This document shows positions 10,463-22,177 of a stretch of 64,000 bases of DNA, in pieces; the first letter of the stretch is position 1; every line of letters starts with the position of its first letter. The notes beneath the pieces were generated by a model. The model ran no database searches. It was given only the letters and a program-made list of their open reading frames with translations, and had not been told where the DNA came from. Position numbers and translations under genes: made by a program. The DNA comes from Neocallimastix lanati (nom. inval.). Taxonomy: Eukaryota; Neocallimastigomycota; Neocallimastigomycetes; Neocallimastigales; Neocallimastigaceae. Location of the stretch: contig JACVTC010000197.1 of NCBI GenBank assembly GCA_016946835.1, forward strand, positions 62,001 to 126,000. Reading direction: 5' to 3'.

Positions 10463-10855
10463 ATGGGTACCTATCTCTCATTAATGCCTCAACATTTATT
10501 ACTGTATGTATGACAATGTATGGCATACCAATACATCGTTGCTGCTCACAACACGTCGTTAATGGTCTTCCCAGATTTGAACTCTCTAAACATTCCTATA
10601 TATATCTCCATTGGCCATGAGCATTAGAACGAGAACCATTCAAACCCTTAGTGGGTGTAATTACTGGCGTGTTGGAATTTGTCCCTCCTAATTCCTATAG
10701 AATTAAGTAGAGACATCATCAATGACTATGATTAAGTCGTCTCATAGTATCAGGATTGAGTGAATAAGCACACGAGAGAAAGCCTTTTGGATATCACTGT
10801 GGTTGCATGATACCCCAGAATAGAAACTTCTGTGCTAATTTGGTGTCATTTATAT
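10463..10855 (-). ncRNA. G+C-richer hairpin-rich island, candidate structured RNA (strand tentative)
   Basis: About 390 bases with far more G and C than the neighbours. In very A+T-rich genomes this is how structural RNA genes stand out. Several stems can be drawn: 10767-10772 with 10831-10836 (AGCACA/TGTGCT) enclosing 10789-10796 with 10808-10815; 10710-10714 with 10739-10743 (GAGAC/GTCTC); 10674-10679 with 10690-10695 (GGAATT/AATTCC); 10516-10521 with 10531-10536 (ATGTAT/ATACAT); 10538-10541 with 10549-10552. In the second stem a pair is G:U on the minus strand but A/C on the plus strand, which weakly favours minus. It does not match U1, U2, U4, U5, U6 or SRP RNA as I know them. Alternatively it is a decayed coding fragment: one minus frame has long open stretches broken by stops. 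Confidence 0.35.
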
Positions 10856-11009
10856 AAATTTAATTATATAAATATAAAATAAATAAAATAAAATGATTAA
10901 TGTAAAGATTAATAAATATATAATAATTAAATATATTAACCATTTTTTTTATTTTTTAGAAACAAATATATAATTTAATTTTTAATATATTGAGTATATA
11001 ATTCTTTTT

Positions 11010-11275
11010 ATTCTTTTAAAAAAAGTTCATTAATAACATACAAATAATAAGAGTTAAAAAAAATTTTTTTTTTGTTTTAATATTTTTCATTACAAAAGTA
11101 TTATAATATTATAATTCAAAAAAAAAAAAAGACTATTAATTTTAAATACTTAACAGTTTATATAAATAATCATCATTGTTACTTAAAACTTAGAGTTAAT
11201 TTTCAAACTTTTGAAATTAACCATAACATTAATTAAATTCATTATGAAAGATAAATAAAAATGAAATATATAAAG
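11010..11275. repeat. A/T direct repeat, right copy
   Basis: Diverged copy of 10190-10455. The similarity continues in pieces downstream: a TTTTTTAGAAA block followed by TTTAATTTTTAATATAT occurs near 10955, 11325 and 11575. The whole 10.1-11.7 kb region therefore looks like a decayed tandem duplication. Confidence 0.55.
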
Positions 11276-11851
11276 GTTAATAAATATATAAAAATTTGGA
11301 TATTTATCAATTTTTTTATTTTTTTAGAAAAAAAATGTATATTATGAAGTATCTATTAGAAATATTAAAGTTTTATTAATTATTGTTTTGTTTAGAGTAT
11401 TAACATAAATAAAATTGTATTTATATAAAATATGTGGCTTGACTTCATTACTAATTATGAATTACATGAATATTCTTTAGAATAAATACATTATTAATTA
11501 TTATTAATTCAATATTTTAATTATTCTAACATTATCAATTATTATATAATATTTAATTAATATTTAATCTTATTTTTTTTAGAAAAAAATATATATTATA
11601 AAGAATCAAAATTAAATATTATATAATAATATATTTAATTTTTAATATATCAAGTATATTCTTCTTCTTTTTTCTTTTTCTTTTTCTTTTTATTTTTATT
11701 TTAAATTTTTTTTTTTTTAATTTATTAAAAAAATAAAAAGTTAAAAAAAAAAAAAAAAAAAAAATAGATAGTGTTCTTTGATTTAGAAAAAATAATAAAA
11801 GAAAAATTGTAAAAGAAAATAAAGTATATCTATTTTATATAAAATTTCAAT
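11276..11851. other. A/T spacer upstream of UFD1
   Basis: Non-coding, containing the third partial copy of the repeat described above, a pyrimidine run at 11661-11720 and poly-A. It presumably includes the UFD1 promoter, but no element can be singled out in such A/T-rich DNA. Confidence 0.45.
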
Positions 11852-14437
11852 ATGGTTTGTATATAAATGAAATTATAAAAATTAAATATATTAATATCAT
11901 AATTAAATAATATTATACTAATAATTTTCTCCTTATTATTATTTTATTATTTATTGCTATTTTTTTTTTTTTTTCTACATTAAATTACAAATAAATGTTT
12001 ACATATTAATTAACATTAAAATTATTATTTGTATTAAATAATATTATATATATAATTAATTTATTAAATAAAGTTCTCCGTGTGGCCAAATTTAAATATA
12101 CCTCAATTTGCAAATGCTAATCAAGGCTTTGTAAAATATAATAATCATTTCATCATTTATATAGATAAATTTAAAAAGAAAATTAACAAATCTAAAATAT
12201 ATATATTCAAATTAATTTTTTTTAAAAAAAAAAAAAAAAATCCATAATAAATATAAATTAATTATTAGGAAGAAGATTACAGATGTTATTCAACATCTTT
12301 CATGCAAGGCAATGATAAACCAGATATTCATTATGGTGGAAAAGGTATTGACATTTAATTTAATAAACATAAAGTAATAATTAAAAATATAATAAATATT
12401 TAACTTTTTTTTAATGTAATTTATTCTTTTCAAATTTTAAATTTATTATATTAAATTTATTATTTCAGTAATAATGCCTTCAAGTGCTTTAGATAAACTA
12501 TGTAAATATATAAAAATAATATTTCTAATAGCATTATAGTTATTGTTTATTATAATTAATATTGTTTATTGTTTATTTTAAATGTATATTTAAAATTCAT
12601 AAATAAAAATTTTAATTCTCCATTTTTATATTTAATTTATTTTATTAATGAATAAGCTCGTTTAAATATTGCCTATCCAATGCTTTTTGAATTAATTAAT
12701 GAACAAGAAAATAGAAAAACACATGCTGGTGTTTTAGAATTTACAGCCGAAGAAGGAAGAATTTATCTTCCAAATTGGGTATATAATACAATAAATTATA
12801 TTTAATATTATGTCCAAAAATTAGATTATTATTATTATATTTATAAAATTATTCATTATTATTGTTTAATATTATTAATTACAATCTTAATATAATTTAA
12901 CATAACATTATTTTAAATTATTTTAATTTTTCTTTTATTCACATATTATTAAATATGTGTGATAATAACTAATTGTTAAAGATGATGCAAACATTATTAA
13001 TTCAAGAAGGATCAATTATAAAAATTAAAAATACTTCACTTCCATTAGGTACATTTGTAAAGATTCAACCACAATCTGTAGATTTTCTTAATATATATAA
13101 TCCAAAAGCTGTGTGCGTAATTTATTTTATTTTATTTTATTTTATTTTATTTTATTTTATTTTATTTTATTTTATTTTATTTTATTTTATTTTATTTTAT
13201 TTTATTTTATTTTATTTTATTTTATTTTATTTTATTTTATTTTATTTTATTTTATTTTATTTTATTTTATTTTATTTTATTTTATTTTTATTAATACTTA
13301 ACTCTTTTATATTACTTCACTATTTATTTTATTTTATTAAATCTGTACTTTATATTTATATTTCTACTATTTATTTTATTTCAATCTGTACTTTATATTT
13401 ATATTTCTACTATATATTTTTATTTTTATTTATATATATATATTTTTTTTTTTTTTTTTTTTTTGTTTGTTTGTTTGTTTGTTTTTTATTTTATTTTCTT
13501 GTAACATTTATTAAATTATAATTCATATTCTTAATTTTATATTTCAATTTCATGTAAAAACATTTAAAAAATCAAATTTAATTTGAAATATATAACAAAA
13601 CAAATAACATCATTATTGTATTGTATAGTCTTGAAAAAACTTTAACAAACTTTTCAGCTTTAACTGAAGGTGACATTATTACTATCAACTATAATGAAAA
13701 ATTTTATGATATCGAAATTTTAGAAATTAAACCAAAGGGACCAGGTATATCAGTTGTTGAAACTGATCTTGAAGTAGATTTTGCAGCACCGGTTGGTTAT
13801 AAAGAACCAGAACCTGAATCGAAACCACAAAGTTCAAATGCAAGTATTCCGTCATCTTACGAAACTATGAGTATAGATAATGATACAATTGATATAAAAA
13901 AAGCTGAATTTGAAGCTTTCCAAGGTTCAGGTTTCCAACTGAATGGAAAGAAAAATAATATTAATAATGAAGCGTAAGTTAAGATTTAATATATACCTTA
14001 TGTAATATATATATACATTAATTATATATATATATATATATTTATCATTACATATTTATTAATTAATATTAAAATTATATGTAGTTCAAGTAGTAGTAGT
14101 AGTATCAGTAAAACAAACAATTTAAATAAAACTACTACAAAAGTTATAGATAAGACTGATCCAGCCAATTTAAAAATCTTAAGACTTCCAAAGGGAAAAT
14201 TATTCTTTGGCTATGAAGTTGTACCATTAAAGAAAAATCAAGAAGAAGAAGAAAAACCTGTATGTAAAAATTTCATATATATTTTAATAAGTAATAGTAA
14301 TAACAATAATAATTAATAAATAAGTACTAAATATTATAAAATCATTATTGTTGTTTTTCAAATTTTAAAAGACTGCATTCACAGGTACCGGACACACATT
14401 AAAAACTAAAAAGAAGAATAAAAGAAATAATTTTTAA
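11852..14437 (+). CDS. UFD1: Ubiquitin fusion degradation protein 1 (UFD1)
   Basis: Cofactor of the Cdc48/p97 AAA ATPase. With Npl4 it recruits ubiquitylated clients for extraction in ER-associated and nuclear degradation. Exons: 11852-11854 (inferred start codon exon), 12074-12130, 12269-12344, 12469-12501, 12657-12778, 12982-13112, 13629-13973, 14085-14259, 14372-14437. The phases close to 335 residues, close to human and yeast UFD1. Signature stretches are [87 protein letters not shown] and [12 protein letters not shown], which cover the double-psi barrel domain. The C-terminal part has [12 protein letters not shown] and [14 protein letters not shown]. Intron 6 (13113-13628) carries a TTTTA satellite. 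The first exon is the least certain: an ATG spliced to TTC gives MFS, as in yeast and human. Confidence 0.93.
13119..13440. repeat. TTTTA satellite with both linkers inside UFD1 intron 6
   Basis: TTTTA repeats fill 13119-13288. Linker B follows (AATACTTAACTCTTTTATAT then TACTTCACTATTTA), then linker A twice (AATCTGTACTTTATATTTAT then ATTTCTACTATTTA). The poly Phe-Tyr-Ile-Leu open frame that crosses this intron is a by-product of the repeat. Confidence 0.9.
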
Positions 14438-14795
14438 TTATCTGCATTATTTCAATATATAAAAAAAGTATTAAATATATATATTTGAATTATCATACAA
14501 ATATTATGTACTTAAATTATACTGATATGTGCGAAAAAAAAAAAAAAATAAAATAAAATAAAATAAAATAAAATAAAATAAAATTAAATTAAATAAATTA
14601 AAAATAAATAAATAAATTAAAATAAATAAAAAATTAAAAAAAAATAATTAATAAAAACAAAAGTAAGAACAATAAAAAAAAAGAGAAAATTAAAAATTAT
14701 AAGAGTAAAAATAATAGACTAAATAAAAAAAAAAAAAAATTATATATTATATATTTGTTATTACATGCTATTAAACAATTAGTAATTTAATTGCT

Positions 14796-14826
<31 letters not shown>

Positions 14827-15235
14827 TTCATTTATTCATTTATTCATTTAAATAATATAAATAATGGTATAATATCTATTTAGTAGAATTAAAATAAAAC
14901 TAATGAGTGAAACTTTAAATTAAATATAATGAAATAAAATAAAATAAAATTGAGTTAAAATGATATAAATAATATAAAATAAAATACATGAAGGGAATTT
15001 TAAAATTGAGCACAACATTTTTCATTGAGATTAAATAAGTAGCATCAACTTCATTATTATCAATTTGAACTTTTATATAGACATAATTCCTGATTAATAT
15101 TTCCATTGAATAAAATTTCTTTATTTTAAATTATATAACTATTTCTGTCAATAATAAAAACAACTATAACACACCAATCCTATATATAAAAGTTTTTTAT
15201 ATATAAAATAATATGGTTTTTAATAATATAGAATT
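14438..15235. other. Spacer between UFD1 and LINE copy 2
   Basis: Non-coding A/T with (TAAAA)n at 14548-14582, (TTTA)n at 14796-14826 and poly-A at 14735. A UFD1 polyadenylation site is presumably here but cannot be singled out. Confidence 0.5.
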
Positions 15236-17240
15236 AATTATTAATTATTTTCGATGACGAAATAACCCCTAACTCTTCCCATTCGTCCATGAGAACTCCA
15301 TATGGATAAAAATTATCATTTGAATCTGTATTAGAATTCCTTCTTTGCTTTATCATATCGTCGTCAACGCTCTTGAAAACGGTAGGTTTAATAGTATACA
15401 ATTTGATAATAGTGTAAAAATCACTAATAACGATAGGAAAAACATTAGTAAAGAATTCCAAAAGTCCCACAAAATATAAAATCGAGAAAGAAGACTCTAT
15501 CGAAAGTGATTGAAATATATTATTAATAAAATGCCTTCTTTCCCCGAGCAGTTCTTTAATATTTTATGTACTGTATTTCTACCAAGAAGAAGACACAGTA
15601 AGTAAAAATTAATATTATCATCAAAATCTTCCTCCATATCATCAGGGATATTCATTGATTTCTCATGACCAACCAATAAAAATTTAATCAACAAATTGAA
15701 TGAATGAATTGTTTATTAAATTCTTCAAATTTAGGACATAAAAGTATTCATTGTACAAAACTGGGTATAATGTGGCTTACACCACAATAAGGGCAATATG
15801 TTGGCCAATCTTCTTGTAACAGTATACCATCAGAACCAGGAGCTTTGTTTTTTTTTATTGAAAGAACAGTACGGTGAATTTCTGACATTGAAATTGATTG
15901 ATTAATGTCCCATGATTTTTGAGGAGAAGTAAAAATGTTTAGTATTCCTTTCTAATAATTTCCATTAAGACTATGGCCGGTTACATCAGAAACAAGTTCT
16001 TCATGGTGTTCTGCAAAACGATTATGTTAATCATCTTGAGATGCAAAAACATTATCTGTTTTATCTTTAATATTAACAAGTAATTAGGAAAGAGAGTAAT
16101 AAGGTTTAGATATTTTCTTAAGGCCACACTAACCACGTTGAGTATCATTTATTACGAAACATTCGTCGTGTGAATCAGAATCTTAAATCCAATTATCCTA
16201 ATATTCTTCTTAATGCTAATGATATAATCAGAAAGAACTTGTGGTTTTTGAAGAGATCACAGAATGTTTATAGAACAGATAAATCACTTCTAAGTTTAAA
16301 ATTTTTAATCTTTTTATAAAATAAATACTTTTTATGAGATATTTTATCATTAATAATTATAAAGTCAATACAAGAATTCTTTCCACAGTTAGGTCAAATA
16401 AATCGGTGACCAACTATATCCATAAAAATCATGAGGAGAAATTCAACAAATAAGATCTTTAGGATGCTGTTTAGTTTTGTTGAAATCACCTATAATAACA
16501 AAAGGATTATTCTGATGATTCCTGAGTCATTTAACAAAATCAGTTTCCGCTTTATATCTTGAGTCTTTATATTTTTACTAGGCGTATAAATATACACCCC
16601 GAAAGGAAACTATATTTACTGAAAGTATATATCTATATTCTAAATTATCATTGTGGATACTAATATAAAGGCCACGCATACCAGGTATTTTCATGTGTGC
16701 AAGTCTTAGTACTATTCTATAATGATTAAGAAATTGATAGGAATTGAAGAAAGTATTCAGGAATGAACTATTACCGACTTTTTGAAGACAAATATAAATA
16801 GGATTAAAAATCGAATTAAAATGAATAAGTCCGTCACGTATTTCAGAGTTCCAACCAATAATATTCTATCTAATATATAGTTCAAAATATTTAGTATTTA
16901 AAAAGAGATTAGCATACAAAAAATTATCAGAGATAATAGTGGGTTTAGAATAATATTTAGTTATTTATAAATTATGTTGTTAATTATATAAATATTTTAA
17001 TTAATCTTTTGATTTCTTTTTTAATAGGAAAGTGTTTTGTAATCATAAAAATAACTTTCAAATAATCCATTTTATTATTAAAGTTATCTCTTAGGATGAA
17101 GTAGTTTTCCAAATTAATACAGCATTGTTTAACAATTCCATAAATAATTTCCTTACAATTTGATAATTTTTTTTACTTTAACTCCCAAAATCTACTTTCA
17201 GTCCACAATTCAAGGTCATGAATGAAAATTAAAGTAATTT
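15236..17240 (-). mobile_element. LINE copy 2, decayed, with internal deletion of the RT
   Basis: Minus-strand relic. From the 5' side: a stretch that may come from ORF1 (FIHDLELWTESRFWELK, then MDYLKVIFMITKHFP) at about 17240-17000. Then endonuclease fragments (SNVIGWNSE-type and LYISIHNDNLEYRYIL text, and the catalytic-type NNPFVIIGDFNKTK near 16490). Then the start of the RT (SWDINQSISMSEIHR, NKAPGSDGILLQ near 15840). It jumps directly to the C-terminal zinc knuckle DWPTYCPYCGVSH near 15800 and a tail ending at 15236. The core of the RT is therefore deleted. Many stops and frameshifts show it is older than copy 1. It shows the upstream part that copy 1 has lost. Confidence 0.7.
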
Positions 17241-17527
17241 TTTCACTTATATATTTATATAGAACAAATTTTAAATATACTTATTATAAAACAATATTTA
17301 ACACAAAAACGTTAAAAACAATTTATATTGTATTTATTTATTTAAAGTTATATTACTTAATATACTTAATATCTATTAATAAATAAAATTAATAATATAA
17401 AATTAATAATATAAAATTAATAATGAAAAGTAAAAGAAATTAAATATATATATATATATACATTTATTTTTAATTTTTCATTATGAAATAAATATTTTCT
17501 TATAAGTATTTATGTTTATTAATACTG

Positions 17528-17570
<43 letters not shown>

Positions 17571-17749
17571 GCAATTATTAAATTTAAATACAACATTAAA
17601 GCTTAATTATAAATAAGTGTTTCTTTAATTACATAAATCCAAACATATGTAATTTTAAAATAAAAACTAAAAATTATACCTATAATAATTAAAATAATGA
17701 AGAAATAAAAAAGTAAAAAGAAAATGTAATTATTAAAATTTGACTATAT
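17241..17749. other. Spacer downstream of NUP98
   Basis: A/T non-coding DNA with a poly-A run at 17530-17568 and a TA repeat at 17445-17460. It should hold the NUP98 3' untranslated region (minus strand). Confidence 0.5.
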
Positions 17750-20700
17750 TTAATTAACTTTTTGAGAAATTGGATGATTAACATGAACTTTAATACTCTT
17801 TGATTTAAGCTTTTTTAATGGTTGATCATCGGTTTTAAATAAATTTCCATTTTTAATATGTTTTCTTTTACCAGTAATATCTTCATCTTTTTTTTTTAAA
17901 CTATGTTTTTTTATATTTTCACTATCCTTTAATTGATCTTCAAAATGTACACTATCTAATTCACTTTTATCAATTATATTTAAGCTTTTTTCTAAACTTT
18001 CTTCATCACTACTTGAATCACTACTGGAACTTTCAGATGTACTATGATAAACTTCTTCAGCCAATAATTCTAATTCTCCAGAAACAAGTTTCTTCAATAA
18101 TTCTTTTTTTTCATTTTTGCTTACTTCAGTGTTTGATTCTTCATCACTTTCATCAGAAATATCAAAACTTACAACTTCAAAAACATCACAACCTGATTCA
18201 TCAGTACTATTTTGACCAATTTTGAAAATTTTAGTAGTATTTTTTTTAATACTAATCTCCTCTTCTTCTTCCTCGTCATCATCAAATAAACCATATCTAC
18301 TAAAATGTTCAACATTAAAAGACCAACAACCAGTTTCAATATCAAATGAAATAAATTCTGTATCTGGCATTGTTTTTAATTTTTTCATATGTCTTTTGAA
18401 TCTTGGATGTTCAACATCAATTATTGGTTTTTGCGTTGTTTTATCCATGGTCCAACACTTTAATAACTCAATATGAGCAGGAACATTTAATCCTTGACCA
18501 ATTGGGGGTTTATTTTCTTCTCCTGGGTATACAGTGCATACCTTTGGTTCAATAATAATAATATTACCAAAAATCTTAACAATACCATTGCGATCATGAG
18601 TTGGGGATGCTGATATTAAATCAACTGGTTCTAAGAAGTGAATTGAACCAACACCTGGATAAGTAACTATTAAATTCTCAACATGATTTAACTCTTCATT
18701 AGACATACGATTCATTTCTGAGAGTGATGGTGAAACAATATAATCATTAATATATGATGATTTTGATTCTTCATTTTCAACATTGGTTTTTATCTTAGTT
18801 TCACTGGGTGACTTACTGCTTGGTGTTAAGAAAATACCAGATTTTACAACATTATTAGCATTTTTATTAATGGAAAATGGTGTAACAGTTAATTTTTGTT
18901 TATTATTTGTAGTACTAATCTCAAGATTGTCATTAAAATTAATTTTCTTGTTTTCCTTTTGAATAAGCAATGAAGAGTTAAGATTTGCATTACCGTTTTT
19001 ATCATCATCCTTTGTAATAATCAGTTTTTTAATACTTTTTCTTGTTACTATTTTATTTGATAATAATGGATCGTCAATATTCTTTCTATCAAATAAAGCT
19101 TTTCTACTTAATTCCGGTTTTAAACCTGGTGAAGGCGCAGAAAATCCTTGAAGTTTAATTTTTGTGGTAGTCTTTGGCGTAGTTTTATACTGATTGGAGT
19201 AATTTAATTTCTTTGGCTTTGAGGATTCTGAAACTTCGGTTGTTGAAGTACCCAATGAATTTGAGGTTGTTGATGATTCAAATAATGGATTAATTCCATA
19301 TGGTGCTTGATCTATAGCTGCTTGAAGTGGGGCTTGATTAAATCCTGTATTTATTCCACTTAATGTCGTATTAGTAGAACCAAAAAGACTTCCGGTAGCT
19401 GGTTTAGTTGTACTTAATGATGAAAAGCCAGTTGTTGTTGGTTTATTTTGGAATAAAGATGTATTTTGGGTACCAAATCCCGTATTAGCTGTTCCAGTAT
19501 TAAATGAAAATAATGGTTTATTTGCTGTATTTAATGTTGAAGTTGTTTGCTTATTCATATTAAAACCACCTCCGAAAGATGATTTATTTCCAAATAAACT
19601 ACCTGAGTTAGCATTATTACTACCAAATAAGCTAGTTGAATTATTATTTTGTGCATTTCCAAATAAACTTGTTGAAGTATTATTATTACCAAATGAAGAA
19701 AATAAACCTGTTGAATTTGATGGTTTATTCATAGATAATGAATTATTATTTTGATTAGACCCAAACCCAAAACCAGAAGTTCCCGTATTTGTTGCTGATT
19801 TCATTCCAAAAGCATTATTTGTACTACCAAATGCACTAGTATTATTATTTTGTGTTCCAAAACCAAAGCCTGAATTATTATTATTATTTCCAAATGCTGA
19901 AGTAGTATTATTATTAGTTCCAAAACCAGTAGAACTACCAAATCCAAATCCTGAATTTGCTGGTTTTAATGAACTTCCAAACCCTGAATTAGTATTATTC
20001 ATTTGTCCAAATGCATTATTTTGACTTGAACCAAATAATCCAGTTCCTGTGTTATTGTTTGAACCAAAAGCATTATTATTAGATCCAAATGCGTTATTAT
20101 TTGATCCAAATGCGTTATTACTTGATCCAAATGTATTCATATTGTTTTGTCCAAAACCTCCGGTAGTATTTCCAAATGCTGATTTTTGACCAAATGCTAA
20201 AATAATTTTTAAAAAATATATAAAATATATAATATATAAATATTAATTTATTCCTTTTAATATCTTTTAATCAAACTAATTATTTACCTGAATTATTATT
20301 TGAGTTCATTCCAAAACCACTAGAACCAAAAGAACTAGTATTTGAAAACCCTTGATTAAACTTTTTATTCATTTGATAATCCTTTAAACGTAATTCCTAT
20401 GCAATAAAATATTAATAATTTATTTTATTAATTATAATTTATATAGATTTTATAAACTTACTTCAAAAGAAAAATTTCTATACTGTGGCATTGCAGTAAT
20501 ACTATGAAAATGACTTATTTGTGCCACATTTGGTTCTTTTTCAGAATGAACAGCATATGGAGGATTACCAGTACCTTGATTTTGAGTCATACCAGAACCA
20601 AAACCAAAACCTGTATTATTTTGTGTACCAAATCCATTTGTATTCCCACCAAAAGTAGAGCCACTACTCATTCCAAAAGGCTTTGCACCGAATGTATTGC

Positions 20701-21271
20701 TAGAACCAAATGCTGTTGAATTATCTTTTAAAAAACATAATAATAAACAAATTGATATATAAATCTTTAAGTAAATTGTATACAATTTTTAAATAAATTT
20801 TAATTGGTTATAAAAAACAAAAAATTTTTAGATGTAATTATTATAAATAATTATAAATATTACTGTTATTTGATCCGAAACCAAATGCATTTTGATTATT
20901 ATTATTTCCAAATAAGGAATTATTTTGACCAAATGATTTATTTCCAAATGCATTATTTGAAGTACCAAAAGCAGAATTTTGATTATTTCCAAAAGCACTG
21001 CTTCCAAAACCCATTGAATTGTTTTGTTGATTATTTCCAAAGCTTGTATTTCCAAAAGAAGAAGTACCAAAACCTAAATTATTGGTCATTTTAAATAAAT
21101 TAAAAATAATATGTTAACAAAAACTTAAATTGAATATTCTTATCTATTAAGATTTAAAAAAAAAATAAATTATTAATATACTGATTACATTGATATTTAA
21201 AATTAAATATTACCAGTATTATTATTTCCAAAAGCTGATTGATTATTATTACCAAATGATGATCCAAACAT
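17750..21271 (-). CDS. NUP98: Nucleoporin NUP98 with GLEBS motif and autoproteolytic domain
   Basis: FG nucleoporin of the pore channel. It binds transport receptors through FG repeats and Gle2/Rae1 through its GLEBS motif. Exons (minus order): 21271-21214, 21073-20864, 20724-20462, 20396-20288, 20196-17750; phases close to 1028 residues. GFGS/AFGN/LFGN repeats fill about residues 1-135 and 195-480. The GLEBS segment lies at about 140-190 (ISHFHSITAMPQYRNFSFEE, then LRLKDYQMNKKF). The autoproteolytic domain at about 690-846 contains YPGVGSIHF, GIVKIFGNIIIIEPK, GLNVPAHIELL and GCWSFNVEHFSRYGL. The HFS triad is the self-cleavage site. After it come only about 182 residues: an acidic Ser/Glu stretch, then a basic tail with PLKKLKSKSIK, a possible nuclear localisation signal. 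No NUP96 moiety is encoded. Confidence 0.95.
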
Positions 21272-22177
21272 TTTCTTTTATTTTGTTTTTTATATGATTT
21301 TTCTAAATTATTTAACTGTAACTATTAAAATTAAAATTCTAAATAAAAAGAATATATAACTAATTAAATATATTAAAATTGATTTCCAAATAAGAAATTT
21401 TTAATTAAATTAAAATTATATTTCTACTTTAAAAAGATTAATAGATCTAAATCTAATAATAACAAGAATAAAATAATAAGAATAATAATAATAAGAAAAT
21501 TAAGAATAATAATAAAAAAGATAAAATAAAATAAAATTATAATTATTATTAATTATATTTTTAACTTTTAAATGAAACTGTTTATAATTATTGTAATAAT
21601 CATTATTTAATTATAAATACATATTTCTTGTTTTTGTTGAGAAAATTAATCTTTACAAAAGATTAAATTTTAAAAATATTCTATAATAATTTATTACAAA
21701 AAAATAACTGAAAAAAATTTAAAAATATATATATAATTTTTTAAATTATATATATTAATATATTTTATATAATACATTAATATCTGATTTATTATATTTA
21801 TTTAACTTAATATAAGATACATTCTACATTAAAATAATACATATTCAGTAATTTATAATTTAATAGATGATACATTGGATACATTGGTAAAATAAATAAA
21901 TGAATGTATAAATAAATAATGATGAAACTTTTAAATAATTTCTATATTCTAATAAATGATGAAACTTTTAAATAATTTCTATATTCTAATATTTTAAAAA
22001 CTACTTTATAATTATATTTAATTTATAATAAATATTATTTAAAAACTATTTTAAAAATAGTAATTGAATATTCCATACATTTATTATTTTTATATTAATC
22101 TATAATTTGTTCATTGAATATAATATATATTAATAAATAAATGGATTAAAAACAAATTTGAACTTATCCCTTTATAT
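21272..22177. other. Intergenic spacer, NUP98 promoter side
   Basis: A/T DNA between the 3' end of the SET gene and the NUP98 start codon, both on the minus strand. A 37-base block (AATGATGAAACTTTTAAATA then ATTTCTATATTCTAATA) occurs twice in tandem at about 21918-21992. No other feature seen. Confidence 0.5.

Noticed and set aside
10570-10590. TTCAAAT on the minus strand, like a tRNA T-loop
   Set aside because: The bases on either side do not pair (GAGAG with CTGGG), and no D-arm lies at the right distance.
12973-13521. Open frame of 182 codons with a FYFIL repeat
   Set aside because: It runs from UFD1 exon 6 through the TTTTA array of the intron. Splicing from 13112 to 13629 restores the UFD1 sequence, so the repeat protein is an artefact.
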